The notes below the pieces were generated by a model, which saw only the letters and a program-made list of their open reading frames with translations, made no database searches and was not told the origin of the DNA. A program made the position numbers and the translations under genes. Positions 1-13,136 of a stretch of DNA of 64,000 bases are shown one piece after another. Position 1 is the first letter of the stretch; every line of letters starts with the position of its first letter. The stretch is taken from contig NC_135209.1 in the NCBI RefSeq assembly GCF_050948175.1, forward strand, positions 4,216,001-4,280,000, in the 5' to 3' direction. The DNA comes from Xylocopa sonorina (lineage: Eukaryota > Arthropoda > Insecta > Hymenoptera > Apidae).

Positions 1-3000
1 CCTCTTATGCCTTGGGCCCACACCGGTCCCGCGGGGCCTGTTTAGGTCCCGGCTTATGGCTCAAACCGTTCCAAAGCCGGCTACGGGCGTTCAGTTCGGT
101 TCTGCTTGCGCAGCCCGTCGCGTTCACGAATTACGAAAAATCGAACCGAGCACTCGCCAAGGGAAAAGATCGCCGACGTACGATAATAGCAGTAATGTCC
201 AGGAACGATGGCGCGCAGGTTTTTCACGAAACACCGTGAAAACTACCTTAGAAACTGTCTACGTAGCTACTCGCGAGCTACTCGTCCCGACCCTTTGAAA
301 GTAACCGTGGCTGAAGTTGATACGAGGCGAGCATGAATTTCAATCTCGATCGGTGTAGCCGTCGACGAAATGTTTGCGAGAAAGTAGCGGCTACAAAGGT
401 TCAAAGATCGAAGGGCGACTGCGATCGAATTTTCCCATTTTAAGCGACGTATCGTTGCGTCCGCTCTGTCCGATGATTTTGTTCCCCGTAAGAGAGCGGG
501 GCTGCGAGAAAATTCCATTAGAATCAGGGAGACTGCATCGAGAGAAGGGCGGTTACTTTAATGTTTACCTTGCCTTCGTTAACGAAGGAGAGTACCTTTT
601 AACGTAATTAGGCCGTTGTGATCTAATAACGATTTACAATCGATGCACGGATGCGAGGGGGTGGCTGTTGGGGGTTCGAGGTTCGACTCAAATTGACGCT
701 GCGTCGTCGCGTAAAATATAACAACGGTAACGTTTACGCGTGCGAGTAATATAACTTGAGTTGATTGAATAATGGGGCTAATTTGCGCGTCCGGACGAAA
801 AGGTAAATTTTCGGCCCGTCCGTCGCGGCGCACCTCGTTGCCTCGTGTATATTCGTACTTTGCATAAATTTCTCGATTGTTTCGCGCTCGTTCGTCCCGT
901 TATAATTTATCGAGCGAACCGGGAGCCTCTCCCGATCGTCGACCAAACGATTTATCGTCCGACCTAGGGAACGATCGCGAATTTCGACTATTTAACGAGG
1001 AGATACAACGATTTCGACTCCCTTGGTGCGCGTGATTCGCCCTCTGATGGGACGTCTGTGTTTGCGCGAGGCACTTTGGGATACCGTGCTTCGAACCGAA
1101 GTAAATGTATATATTCCGTTTGTACGTTCTCGATCAAGCTCTCGCGATACGTTGTATTGTTGTACGTTAAAAGGAAAAATTAATTAAAATTAATTCGCTG
1201 GGATTTTATTCCCCAAAAATATGAATCGTCTCGACAAAGTGTTCGAAGTACGCGCGAATCTGTCGAATAGTTGAAATTCCGCGAATTTCTCCGAAGGCGG
1301 GTATTTGTTTTTTGCACTGCCAGGGTAGAAACAGCAGCGAGTAAATAGAAACTTGAACAATATGAAGCGCGAGAGAGTTGGAAGGCTAAATCGACTTGGC
1401 GAGTTTCTGCTTCGAAGTAGCTGCTGTTGACGCTAAGTAAGTGCTGGATGCGCAGTTTTCGGATTGTCACGAGTGTCGGAGTTGCTGAAGTTGCTAAAGA
1501 CGAGCTCAGCGATTTTCGCATTATAAAACAGATAGCATAGCTCCGGTGTTTTATCAGCAGTGAACAGCTAGGATTACGCACGATTAACGTTAGACGGTTT
1601 TATTTAGATGCAACATTATAATAGCACGAGTGGCGTATAAAAATGTATAAATACGTTTCGTTCTCGTATCTGCACTACCATAAATATTTCATAATAAATT
1701 TGTACGCGAAGTTAACTTATGGCAAAAAGAGAGAAAGAAGCATTGCGCGACTATAGCGTACTTTCAGTTGGAAGAGAGAGAAGAAAAATGGTATATAAAC
1801 GATGCGAGCACAAATAATATTGTGCTGGTACTAACGAAACGATTAATGGCGATGGCTACCCCCAAAGAGCCGCGTCGATTGAACTGCACTCTCATTTTCT
1901 GCGATCCTGACGTGGGTATGCTGGGGTAGCCTAAACAAAAACCCTCAAAATGCCTGTCGACTACAGTCGAAAGGGTCGCAGACTTTTCCATCGGGCGCAC
2001 AAAAGCGAAAATTCGATAGACGGCGGCTGATTTATTTCGTTCGCCAGTTGCTCTCTCGTCGAGTCGATCGAGCAAACTCTATTCGAGCGAATAGCCTCCG
2101 CTGAGAAGGAAGAGGAGAAGAGTTCCGCGATGATTTGTAGCAAAATACAGGGGCTCTATATTCAAAATATAAGCTGGCACGCGTGTCACGCGTGTTGTAC
2201 ACATTTTCGCGTTCCAGGCTTAATACGGATGAATCGCCGGCCTGTGACACGATCAGAGAGTCGCGCGCCGTAAATTTGTATTTAGCGTAACAATTGCGAA
2301 GAATCCGCTTCGAAATTCGTCTCTTCGTCCATCGCCAGAAACCCGCTCCTCTGGATTAAATATTCGACGCTCGATGATCGCTGCGACGGCGTCTTCGCGA
2401 ATCGTTTGTCAAATGGAACCTGACAACCTGTGCAAGAGGTATGAAAATGTGTTATTGCGGTGCGAGAAATGGACGATTGCGAACATTTGAAATTGGAAAT
2501 AGAAGGTGCGGTCGTAGAATGGAATAGAAGTTGGATTTTGGAAAACGACGGTCGTAAATGGCATCCTTGGACCGTGCTCTAACGGCGGTCATGGCCGATT
2601 CTTGGAATTTACTGCAGTCACTACTTTAGGAATCTGCGACTCGTTACTCGTAAAATGTCACGCTGTAACGACCAATGAGAGAGGCCGAACGAAGTCCTTG
2701 GCCGATCGATAGAAATTGGAATTCCCAGCTATTCGATGTTTCAAGGGAAAGTCCTGGAAAAGTTTCAGAGTCGCGCACCAGTCCTTCGCCAATTTCAGAA
2801 CGGTGTTCAACTCAACGAGGTATTTCTCATTTGCGCAAACGTCTCGCCTTATCTCTCCGATTCTGCATAACTTGATGCATCGAGAGACTTCTTCGTCGCA
2901 CGTACACTCGTACGCGTTGTAACACCGCGCGAAGAGACGAAGTGCAGTGGAAATCAGAGGGATAATTCTTCCCTAGAACTAAATCTATCAATTTGTCATC

Positions 3001-3358
3001 GATTACGAAGAACCTCGAGAGCGAGGAACGCAAAAAATGAACGCAAACGGTGATTATTACAAGAACGCATTGTTCCGGCGAGCATGAACCGCGGCAAGAA
3101 AGCGTCGCATTGAAGCCAGAAGCACAATAACGTCGAGGAACGAGGAGCCGAGGAAGCGACGCGTTTCGACGAGCGACGGAAGCGAGCGCGTCGCCTCGAT
3201 GCACCCGCGAAGAATTTCAATCCCGTCGTCCCCTGGCCGCGGTTTATCTGGAAAAGTCATCGAGCCGCTTCGCTCGTATACACGTCACCCTCTGTTCGCG
3301 AGAAACTCCGGCTTTCACCTGGTAGACAGAGGTGACGCATGGCTGCCGATGAGACGAC

Positions 3359-3393
3359 AGAGAGAGAGAGAGTGAGAGAGAGAGAGAGAGAGG
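3359..3393. repeat. (AG)n microsatellite
   Basis: About 35 bases of AG dinucleotides, interrupted once by a TG. Likely length-polymorphic. No gene is associated with it. Confidence 0.9.
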
Positions 3394-6300
3394 GGAAGGC
3401 TCGCGGACGAATTCTCCGTTTGCATTCTACGACGTTACCGATGTTCGACGGAAGAAAAGAGCCACGGCCCTTTTAACGGCGGAACCGGTGGAATTTAATG
3501 CGAGACGCGAACGAGCGAGCACGCCACGTTGAATTAAAATTGAACGTTAAAAATCCCCTTAAAAGGGAGGGGGAGTCCCTTTGTGCCGCGGGGAAACGTC
3601 GCATCGACGCTTTCTGGGCCGGGTTTCCGGGGTTGTTGGACTGTCCGCGAGAGACACGCCGGGTGAAACTTTTTGTTCGCCGATTTGGTTCAGTTACGGC
3701 ACACTATGAGGAGATACGCGATTAGAAGGGTTGCATTTTCACCCTGTACCCGTTGTCTCACCTATTCGCACAGAGTAACGAACCGAATTCGCAATGCACA
3801 CCTGAATCAAAGAGCTTATCCTGTCTCCTTATTGGTAATACCTGTACCGCGTAACTTAGAGGAACGATTGGACTGCTCCTGTAAATCATCGTTGGATATC
3901 GACAAAGTTTCGATTTCGTTGCTCGAATTTACTCGGAAAGAAACGGTGGTCCGTCACGCTCGACCGACGCTGGTAACGAAGAATCAGAAAAAATAGCGGT
4001 AGCCAAGCCGCGAGGAGAATCCGTCAGAACGAGTTCCACGACCCGTCGCCTCTCGACGGACTCCTCGAGAACAGCCAGCTCTCCCCTTGGACGAGCCTTC
4101 GAGGTCCCGCGCGCCATACGATAAAGCCCGCAGATAAACCGTGGAGAAAAGGCGCGCGGATAAACGCGGCGTGGAAGGAACGGACGTCATCCTCGTGTCC
4201 CCTGCACGGCGGTGTGTGTTTGCCGTAACAATCGCTCGTCTGTTGACTCAAGTGGACTGTTAGCGAGACATCGCTAACGCGGCGACCAGCCGAACCGCAC
4301 GAACACCGCCGTGGAACGTCTCTCCCTTGGACGATCGAGCCGTGCCAAGCGCGGTCCCCGTTGCCAGCCGGCGAAGATTGCGATGACCGGAATGTAATAA
4401 CAATCGGGTGTACCCGTGGGCTTCGCGTGGCCCACGGACGTCTCGAATTCGAGGACCACGAGGAATTCTCCCTGGCATAACCTTCGTCCTCCGCGCCCTT
4501 TGCTTCGAGCGACGATTCGTTCCGCCGCGGAGGACCCTCGATCGACGTCGCGTCTTCTGTCACCGTGGAAACCAGCGAGAGATTTCTTTTTCTAATGATC
4601 GAGAAGAGGAATTGTTTTTGGAAATTGTTCTGGTATTTGTTGTATTCGCTTTTTGACATGGCTGCGATATTTTCTGTCGTCCGTTTCGAGGAAGGGTGGT
4701 AAAGAGTCGTAGCTTGCCTGGAAGACAAGACATTTGAACGTTTTCGAGTACGTTTTCGATGTGAATGATATTCTATCCAAATGATTCTTGAGGTTCGTGC
4801 AACGTGCAACACTCTTTGGTATGTTCCACTAATCGAATTAATTGAAAAATGTTGCTGTTTACAAGTACGAGATACAACGGCTTCCATTTGCCAAACGATA
4901 CTGTTAACGTTATGGAAAACAGTCGAGCAGTTAAAATGCATCAGCAGCTTTAAATAAATTAATTTGTCCGATGTGTAATGTATCGCCATTATCGAGATAC
5001 GTTACAAGGTATAAAATTTCGATGTACAACGGATATGTCTCTCTGGCTCGATCGAAATGGCAGGGAAATTCATGCGCGCACAGAATTTTGGCGAGAACTT
5101 CATTGTTCGCGATTATTTAAAATATTATTAAAATCAAAATAGTTTATTTTACGGTCGTAAGCGTACTGAAAATTTGATTCTGTCTTCGTTGTTAATACAT
5201 TCGGTCCATGACGAATACGCGTGCTCGTTCGGCACGAAGATAATTCTATCATTAATTATTCATTGTATAAGCTAAAGATGTTTTTACATTGTATCTATTA
5301 GTCGCGTAAGTGTGACGTAATCTTCTTAGATCACGGTTTATATATACTACTTTTTACCAGTGCTATACACGTCATATCCTGAACCGTAGTGTTACTTCGA
5401 ATAATTTCAAGAAAATAGTGATCTTTGTACCGTGGAGTACAGAAAATATCAAAAACTAAACTTATACTTAGCACTCTGTGCACTCGTCGCAGTACGAGCA
5501 GTGAAATTTACCAAATTCCGATCAAAGTTTCACGAAAATACCCTAATATGATTAATGGAGCGTCGAAATTCGTAAACTTTAGGTGTTCCAAACTTTGCAC
5601 TACAACACCAGAGCGCGTTCGCAAGAAAGTCTCTTTTTTTTTTATATACTTTCGCAACACGTACAACAGAAGCTATATCGATTGTGTGGAGTATAATAAT
5701 ATTTTCTCAGTTGCACGAAGAGTAATCGATAACTCGAGACGTGGATTTGCTCGAACGTCCCCTCGTAGACACTCGCCGCTCGTCGAAGGTCCCAATTCCC
5801 TGCTCGCGAACGGTAACGCGGCGGCCAATTCTTGAATCGTCGGTGCCTTAGTGGGCCAATCGAATCGCGGGGCGAGAAGTTTATCCGAAAGTCGGCGTAT
5901 CGCCGGTACCACCTGTTCTCCGGTCGGAGGGTTACGGCAATCCATCGAGAAGGAAGGAGGCGGCCGATCGATTCCGTTCCGGCTGCGTGACTCATCCGCG
6001 CGAAGGTTCTTCCTCGTAAGAAGTTTCTTCTAGCCGCGATCTCATCTGACCGCAACAATGACCGAGGAGAGGAGTAGGATATCCTTGAATCGATAGACGT
6101 CGAATCATCCCGATCGTGATTGCTGGGGAGAAAGAAAGGAAAACTCGAGGCTACGGTATATAATGGTCGCGGACGAGTGATCATCGCGGCTCGTGCGATA
6201 CGTTCAAGAACGTTCTTCGCGGGTTTTCGTCGAACCGAGCGTAGGTCGCGTTGGATAACCAGAGGAATTTCCGACAGGTCGACGTGGGCCTCTCAAACTT

Positions 6301-7179
6301 TTCCGCGTTTCTGCGTCGCCAATCGATCGTTCGCGATCATTTCGTTGGCTAATTTTTACACCTTGGAATCTTGCACTCGGTTAGGAGGCGGAGAGTTCTT
6401 GCTGGATTTTTGTATTAACCCTGCTGAGGTAATTAGCGACGCAGAGAGAAAGTGGAGGAATAGAGAATTCTCGTCTCACACGGGTATTCACGAACACTTT
6501 GCGTATTAAATTAAATTGGTATTCCTTCGTAGAGTATTCTTCGATCGACCCAACCTTTCAACCCTGTCACGTTTGTCGTCGTTTCAAAAAACGATTGTCG
6601 AAATACTTTTTCTTCTTTTCGAAAATTAGTCTGCCTTTCTTCGATTCGCATCGCACGATCGACAGAATTGTTGGAAGCTGCGAAAGTTCGCCGCGACGAT
6701 GGAAAAAGTTGATCCGAGGCGGTTGGTTCGCTCGGACGGGGCCAGCTGCGCGATTTGACGCAGAGCTGAAAGGGCCACGGAAATTTCGCGGGTATATTAA
6801 TTAGTCGCGACGTAACGCGAGACAGCCGGGGCTACCTACTTTCCAGATCAATTACGGATTCCGCGACGCATGAATAAAATATGAGGCGCGAACGAAGGAA
6901 ACGTAACGAATAGTGTCAATGAGATGGAAAGACGGATGACGGGATGTCGAGACGGCAAAACAAGCAACTCCGGAAGGAATAAAGACGAGGAAACGGCTGG
7001 ATTATGATGGCACGATACGCGGGGTGTTTCAGAACTTCCCGGACTAAATTTGCCAAACTACAACGCACGATGCTAGTGCTTTCGAGTGAAACGAGAAGTC
7101 GAAGATTACACTTCAACCTTTGACAGCGAGAGGGTAGTCCTGCGAGGACGAAAATTCAAGAGAGCGTTGTCAGAGTCAC

Positions 7180-7800
7180 CACGAAAGACGAGCCGTGAAC
7201 ACGAGTACGAAAATGAAACGCGGACAGGAGGAACGATGGTAAATCAAGAAGATAGAGTCAAAGCAGATCTCGATCGTACACGGTGATACAACGTGTTTAC
7301 GAAGAAGTTACGAAAGGAGTGGATAATGCGGACTAGATCGCGAGGATAGCTGAGGCAGGACGGAAACCGAACGGAGAGGATAAAACGGGAGGGTGCGTCT
7401 CGTGGGACGGGGAAAAAGAGCAGGCGGATAGGACTGTAAAAGGATAATTGCATGTAAAGAAGATAAAATGCGCGGAGTTGAGGAGGAAACGAGCGCGGAT
7501 GGGACGACGGGGATGGTGGCGAGGAATCGCGGAGGAACAAGCGGAGCGAGGAGAACGGGTCAGAGCGAAAGGAGCTAGGTTACAAAGGGAACGGGGCGAG
7601 GCGAGTGTACGCAAATGAGATGAAGAGACTATGGACAAACCGTGAAAGGAGGACGGCGGAGAAAGAAACGGAAGATGTACGTGCCGAAGTTAAATGCGAG
7701 AATAAGAGTAAAAGGGGAGAAAGAAAGGAGGGAGGGGAGGAAGTAGACGATCGCGAGGAGAAGAAAACCATGGCTCGAGGGAAGTAATTAAGGAATAGCA
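7180..7800. other. Purine-rich (plus strand) tract
   Basis: Roughly 600 bases with strong A+G excess on the plus strand. This creates long open frames in several registers on both strands, rich in Arg, Lys and Glu on plus and in Ser, Pro and Phe on minus. Those frames are treated as compositional artefacts. Possible roles are structural or promoter-proximal, but nothing in the sequence proves either. Confidence 0.5.
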
Positions 7801-9582
7801 GGAAATCCTGTGACTTGGAAAAGAAAGGGGAATACCGGAGGGTGTATCATTTGCTTGGATGATTAACAGAATCTGACCGAGCTTTATGGTTAAATTAATA
7901 GAAATTACGTGTATAGAGAGTTCAGACGCACCTGGTAGACGCTCTAAGGGATGATTTCTATATGAGATGTACTACCTTTCATGGAAGATCATTTTGGAGA
8001 GACAAACGCAACGTGGCGTAATATAAGGAACTAAAATGGGGGAAGCGAAGAAGTATCGAGGAGCAATGAAGAACAGAGGGTGGATTATGCGTTGTGCGAA
8101 ATCAGATACGCAGGAAACGAAGATCGCAGGGCCGAAGAGACGGATGAATGGCGGAGGAAAATTGGGAAAATCCCCTGGACGGCCAATTAGCGAGTAATGG
8201 TATCCAGGGGTGGGTTTTCCGTGGGCTTTGGGTCGTGCGTAGGGTTCAGGGACGATTCCAAGGGACACGTAAACCTCGGGGCGATGGACGGCAATTGAGG
8301 AAGCACGTGTGTACGCGGCACGGAAATGGCGTTGCGCTGGCTGCCGTTGGGTGTGGAAAAGCCAAGGAACCCGGGGAGTGCCGTTCGTTTCCAGCGGCTA
8401 ACTCGTTTAACATTTATTTACATCGTGCTCGGGTCCCTGATTCTAACTGGATACTTGCTACGCGATTTTCCAACAAAGCTATCACGCGCAGTGGTTACGG
8501 AAAGTGCTGTTATCCATATTTTCTTCGAGCTCTTCGATCGAAATGCGCGAACCACGTTGATTCGATATCGCTTTGAAACTATAACAGTGTAATTTGAAAT
8601 TTGAAGGGGTTTATATTTCGTATACCTTGCGTCGTTCGCGTGAAATCGCGCTCAAGCTGAAAATGACCGATTATTTTCAGATATTTAATCGTCTAAGATG
8701 CGGAATAACGAGACTCGATGGTTTCAAAGGAAGCGGTTTATTTGACAAACAGGTGAAGACGATTAAAAGTGTATTACGACCCGTTTCAAACGAAACTTAG
8801 ATCGTGAATCTTGCAGCTGCCCAATTCAGTTGCTCCAATACCAGGCGAGTCATTTGGGACTCTTCTGCTCTTTTTATCTGGGCATTAAGTCGACTTAACG
8901 AGTTTTATCAATATGTATACTACCGTCTAAAGTATCAGACCACCTGACTCGATCTTTTTATAGCTGAAAACCAGCATAACACCGAGTTTACCCGTGCTTG
9001 TCTGAGTCGGTTAACGCTAGCGTTACTACTCGTATCCGGTAATATCTTAAAATTTCAGTCGACAAATAGGGTAAACGAGAACTCCCAGTCGAGATGAATA
9101 GTAGCGCGGTGCTGAATAATGAAAATTTGTCACTTCCATTCAAAAAAAGGAACGGAAGCAACCGATGAAAAATTAATGCTCGCGATTGGAGCAACGTAGA
9201 TTCGGTCGGAACGGCTCGGAAATTTATTCCCGTAGAATTTTATCGAGCGCGAATTTAGCCACGTCTAATGCACGTCGTTCGCGTATCTCTGATACACGGG
9301 CTCCCGCGCAGAGGGTGGCAGAGACAAGGAACAGAATATTATCCGAAACACACCAAGGGCTGACTGGGGGCTTATCGAGATACGTGCGCCCCTGCCAGGA
9401 TACGAATCCCGCGGGACGCTTCCTCGGGCGGAAAATAAAACGAGAAGGTTCCTTTCGCAAAATAAGGGTGGAAAAAGACAGAAGAATGTCATCGAACTAA
9501 TAACCTTTGTCAGGTTCGGGGGTTGTCCGATTCGTGACGAAAGTACACGTGATGTCATTTTTCTCGAGCAAATAGCACTTAC

Positions 9583-9795
9583 AATTAAACCAAACAATGT
9601 TTCGAACTCCTTTATTAAGGGATTAATGTGTGACAGTAACAGTCTCTCCTTCCTTTTAGTATTCTTAAAACCCTTGAAGGGATAATTAATTATGGAAGAT
9701 TCTTGTAATTTTTCTTTGCACTCCCCAGCTGGATTTTTCTTTAATTCGGCTAATTTCTTCCTTATTAAGGCACTTTTAAGAACAGAGAGTCGTTG
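9583..9795 (-). CDS. Candidate minus-strand exon, unknown product
   Basis: On the minus strand an acceptor-like ATACAG is followed by 71 open codons and then a consensus donor GTAAGT, giving a phase 0-0 segment of exactly 213 bases. The peptide is Lys/Leu/Glu-rich and unlike the Arg/Ser-rich shadow frames around it; it begins QRLSVLKSALIRKK and ends FETLFGLI, and looks like a helical or coiled segment. I do not recognise the family. The polypyrimidine tract before the acceptor is weak, no partner exon was found, and open reading continues through the donor, so it may be chance or a decayed transposon or retrocopy fragment. If real, it belongs to a different gene from the plus-strand exons that start at 29987. 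Confidence 0.2.
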
Positions 9796-12700
9796 CTGTA
9801 TATTTAACACAGATAAACGAAGCTAACTCGGTCTCGATCTTTAAAGGAACGTTAGTCGAACGCTTTCTTATGCATTGGGACAACGATTTTCGTCTCCAAT
9901 TTGGAGAACCCTTAAGTTAAGGGTTGAGGGTTGGTTCCAGCGAAATTTTGTAAGACTCAGCTGATCGGAGTTTTATCGGAAGTGGTCGAACAATTGGTAG
10001 GAGGCGTAAAGGAGTGAATCCACGGCGAGTATATTAATATAGCTCAAAATTTCACGCGGCAAGTTTACGATGCTCGCGTCGCGCATTACTCGCAACTCTG
10101 GATAATAGACGCGGCTAAATTGCGGCATCTGTTCGCATTAGCCTCGTGCAACGGCAGTTTAAGAACCCGCCTCGCGTATATTTCTCCTCCTCCTCTCTCT
10201 CCCCCTCTCCTTTTTCTTTCCCTCCGCCCTCTTGTCGTATTGTGCGCGTTGTTCCGTAGGGCCGGATATAAAATATCAAGAGGCGACAAGAGGACGTCAG
10301 TTCCCGTGCCAAAATTGCGGCACACGGCTTGGAATGTCGCTTACGGCCTCGTTCAATGGCTATAGTCCGAGCCAAAGATTACGTCGGTGCAAGGACGCTG
10401 GTGAGGCACTGTTTCAAGTAGCGAGTCGATCTTTACACGCACGCGTCAGTGTAGAAAATGTTAACGGTGCGTTCGAGGCATAAATTTTCGCTATTCCACA
10501 AGAGTTTAGTAAGCGAGGAGGAAGTGACTTAAATGAAACGTAGGATCGATTAAAAAACGTGTACGCGTACGTGAAGTGGAGAGATAGAAACGAAAGGAAA
10601 GGGCGATAGTCTTGCTGGCGCAGGTAATGAGAACACGAGGTGAAATTCGAGACACGTGTCTGGATCGTAAAACGTCGGGAACCAGTTTGAACGTTATTCG
10701 AGGGAGCAGGGTAGTGGCCCCGGGCGGCCGTAATCTTTGGCGCGAACTATAGCGCGCGATTTTCTAACGCCAGCATGAATTACATTTGCTGCAGGACGCC
10801 ACGATCGAACGGTGCCGGATGCGACAGACACGAGCGTGTGCACGGCGCGTTAATTAAATGCAAATACTCTGTTATTTGCGCTGCGTCACGCGGCGCTTGG
10901 CTACTTTCGCGTCTGCCCAAAAAATCCCACGTTTTCCACTCTAAAATATTAACTCGCCGCGGGTGTCTCGTTAACGCGAGGCGTAGACGAAAGATTTCCC
11001 CGATTTCTCATCCGAATCGATCCGCTTGTCAACCCTCGAACCATCGACGATCTTTGGATAATTATCGCGCGATGCGTTCGTACGCGCGCGATAAATTATG
11101 ACCAGCGATACCAAGGTGGCGACTTCTGTTCCATCAGACCGGTTGAATCGTCGAAGAACCTCGCGCGAAACGGAAGCAACGATCGTCCGATCGATTATCT
11201 ATCCTCTGGCGAACCGATTTTACTATCACGGATCGTGGCGCGCGGCGAGCTTTAACTGCGATCGCTCTTCAAACACGTTTTCGAACTTTTTCCTCCTTTT
11301 CTCGTGTCTCTGTACAACTCTTTCGCCCCGCGTCTCGTTTATGCAAACGTTTACAAGAACAGGAAGTCTCGATGTTGACGCGTTCGCGGGAACATTTCAC
11401 GACAGCCGACCATTTCACGGACCGAACACTGTTCAATTCCATCGAATCAACCCCATGTAGGATCGACACAATTTTCAGTTTCTTATCAACGCGATTGCGA
11501 ACGCTCTCGAAACCGAGACGAGAGCCTAGAGGAACGAACGAGAAAGAAAGGAGCGGCGAGGAGGGGGTTCGGGTGGGGTAGAAATATCGAAGTAGCCGTA
11601 TCGGAAAGTTTAATTGCGAGGCATGCTTGGTCTCTCGGTATTCTTTAATTGGCGTCGGTGCATTTTCTTGCACGCGAGCGTACGCGCGCGTTCCGCCGAT
11701 AGCGGCACTTGTACATGAATTATTTCCACGTAACGCGCATTTCGAAATAGCCAGGCCTTTTTTCTTCTCTCCTCCTCCTGCTGCTTCGCCCCGGCCACGG
11801 GTTTCCCTCGAATCCCCGGGACCGTGGCTCTTGCGACACGATCGGCAAATCGCGGGCAACTCGCAGCCGGCTGTTTTATTGCGGATGCAATAAAAGTTGC
11901 CTGCACGCCCTCCCACGGTGCATCGTGCACATGCGGCACCCGTCTCGTTCTTCTATCGGCGGTTTCACAACACGCTTCTTTCCAGCCGAGAAAAACGATC
12001 TCCCGGCCGAATTGCCTACCGGCTGCCCTCGGTTTTAACCGTTTCTGCGTTCGAGAACCATCGCGTCCAACGGGATCGACGTGTCGCGCGAAACTGTGGA
12101 AATTCTTTTTTCATCGCGCAAAGCAAAGTGACTTTCCTTTTTTTTTCATCTTCTTCTTCTTCCTTCGAGCAACCATTCGTCCAGTGATACGCATCGTTGT
12201 TAATCAGACCGCGTATCGCGGGAAGAAACCGGTTGAAAAAAATTAGAAATTTCTCTGATATTTATCGTAAACTTGTTTTTTGCTCAGTCGAATATTATTT
12301 GAGGAAAATATGAATCGTTTCCACCGCCGCTGATGCGACGAGATCGTTCAGTTTTCGTGTTAATGGAAAATATCGTAAATCTGAAATTCTTATTCCCTCG
12401 TTTTGCATGAGAAAATCGTTTCCATCGGCGCGATGCAAGAAGCGCGCAGTATAGATTATTAATTAATAATGGATGGTAAATAGTATATTATACGATGTTA
12501 TAATTAATTGCATAATAATAATGTGCATAGAAACGTGTTCATGAAATAGTAATCGACTTATAAAATAGTAGCTCGGAATTAATTAGAACCGTTTTCGAAT
12601 GGACTGATTCCTTCCTGCAGAACGCCATCCAATTTGAAACCGTATTAAATTGGGGCTTCGCCTTCTCCATTTGTTTGAGCAAAAAATTTCTGTATCGCGT

Positions 12701-13107
12701 GCATTTTTTCCACCGTAAAGTACCGTGGTTTCATAACCGCGGTAAAACCGATGGAAATTCATGTTGACTTTACGATTGATAGGCAGGGGCAATCATTTTT
12801 ACCGATTCGGCATTAATTAAATTAATGAAACTGAAATCGTACGAGTGTCGCGTAAACCTGATCCCTTTGAAGCGCAGTCAGCGAATAATATCGAAATATA
12901 TGTATATATCAGAGCGAGAACGCAGCCGGCATTTATCGTTGTTATTAATCGAATACCTTCGCCGCGTTCGTATTTTTGCGCTAAATCACTTTCCACGAGT
13001 TAAGATAAACTGTATTTCTACGGCTTGCCTCCATGGTACGCATTGTACCCAACAGTTTACCTCGTCGAATTATGATAGTAAACTCGTCGCTGTTATCTTC
13101 CTCTTAA

Positions 13108-13136
13108 AATTATTATTATTATTATTATTATTATTA
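13108..13136. repeat. (ATT)n microsatellite
   Basis: About nine tandem ATT/TTA triplets in AT-rich non-coding sequence. Confidence 0.9.

Noticed and set aside
4024..4989. 321-codon minus-strand open frame, the longest in the window
   Set aside because: It changes character midway (AT-type then Arg/Ser/Gly-rich), overlaps other open frames on both strands, has no motif and no coherent splice context; most likely chance in CpG-rich DNA with few stop codons.
11269..11916. 215-codon minus-strand frame
   Set aside because: GC-rich, Arg/Ser/Thr-biased, overlapped by open plus frames; no domain or splice evidence.
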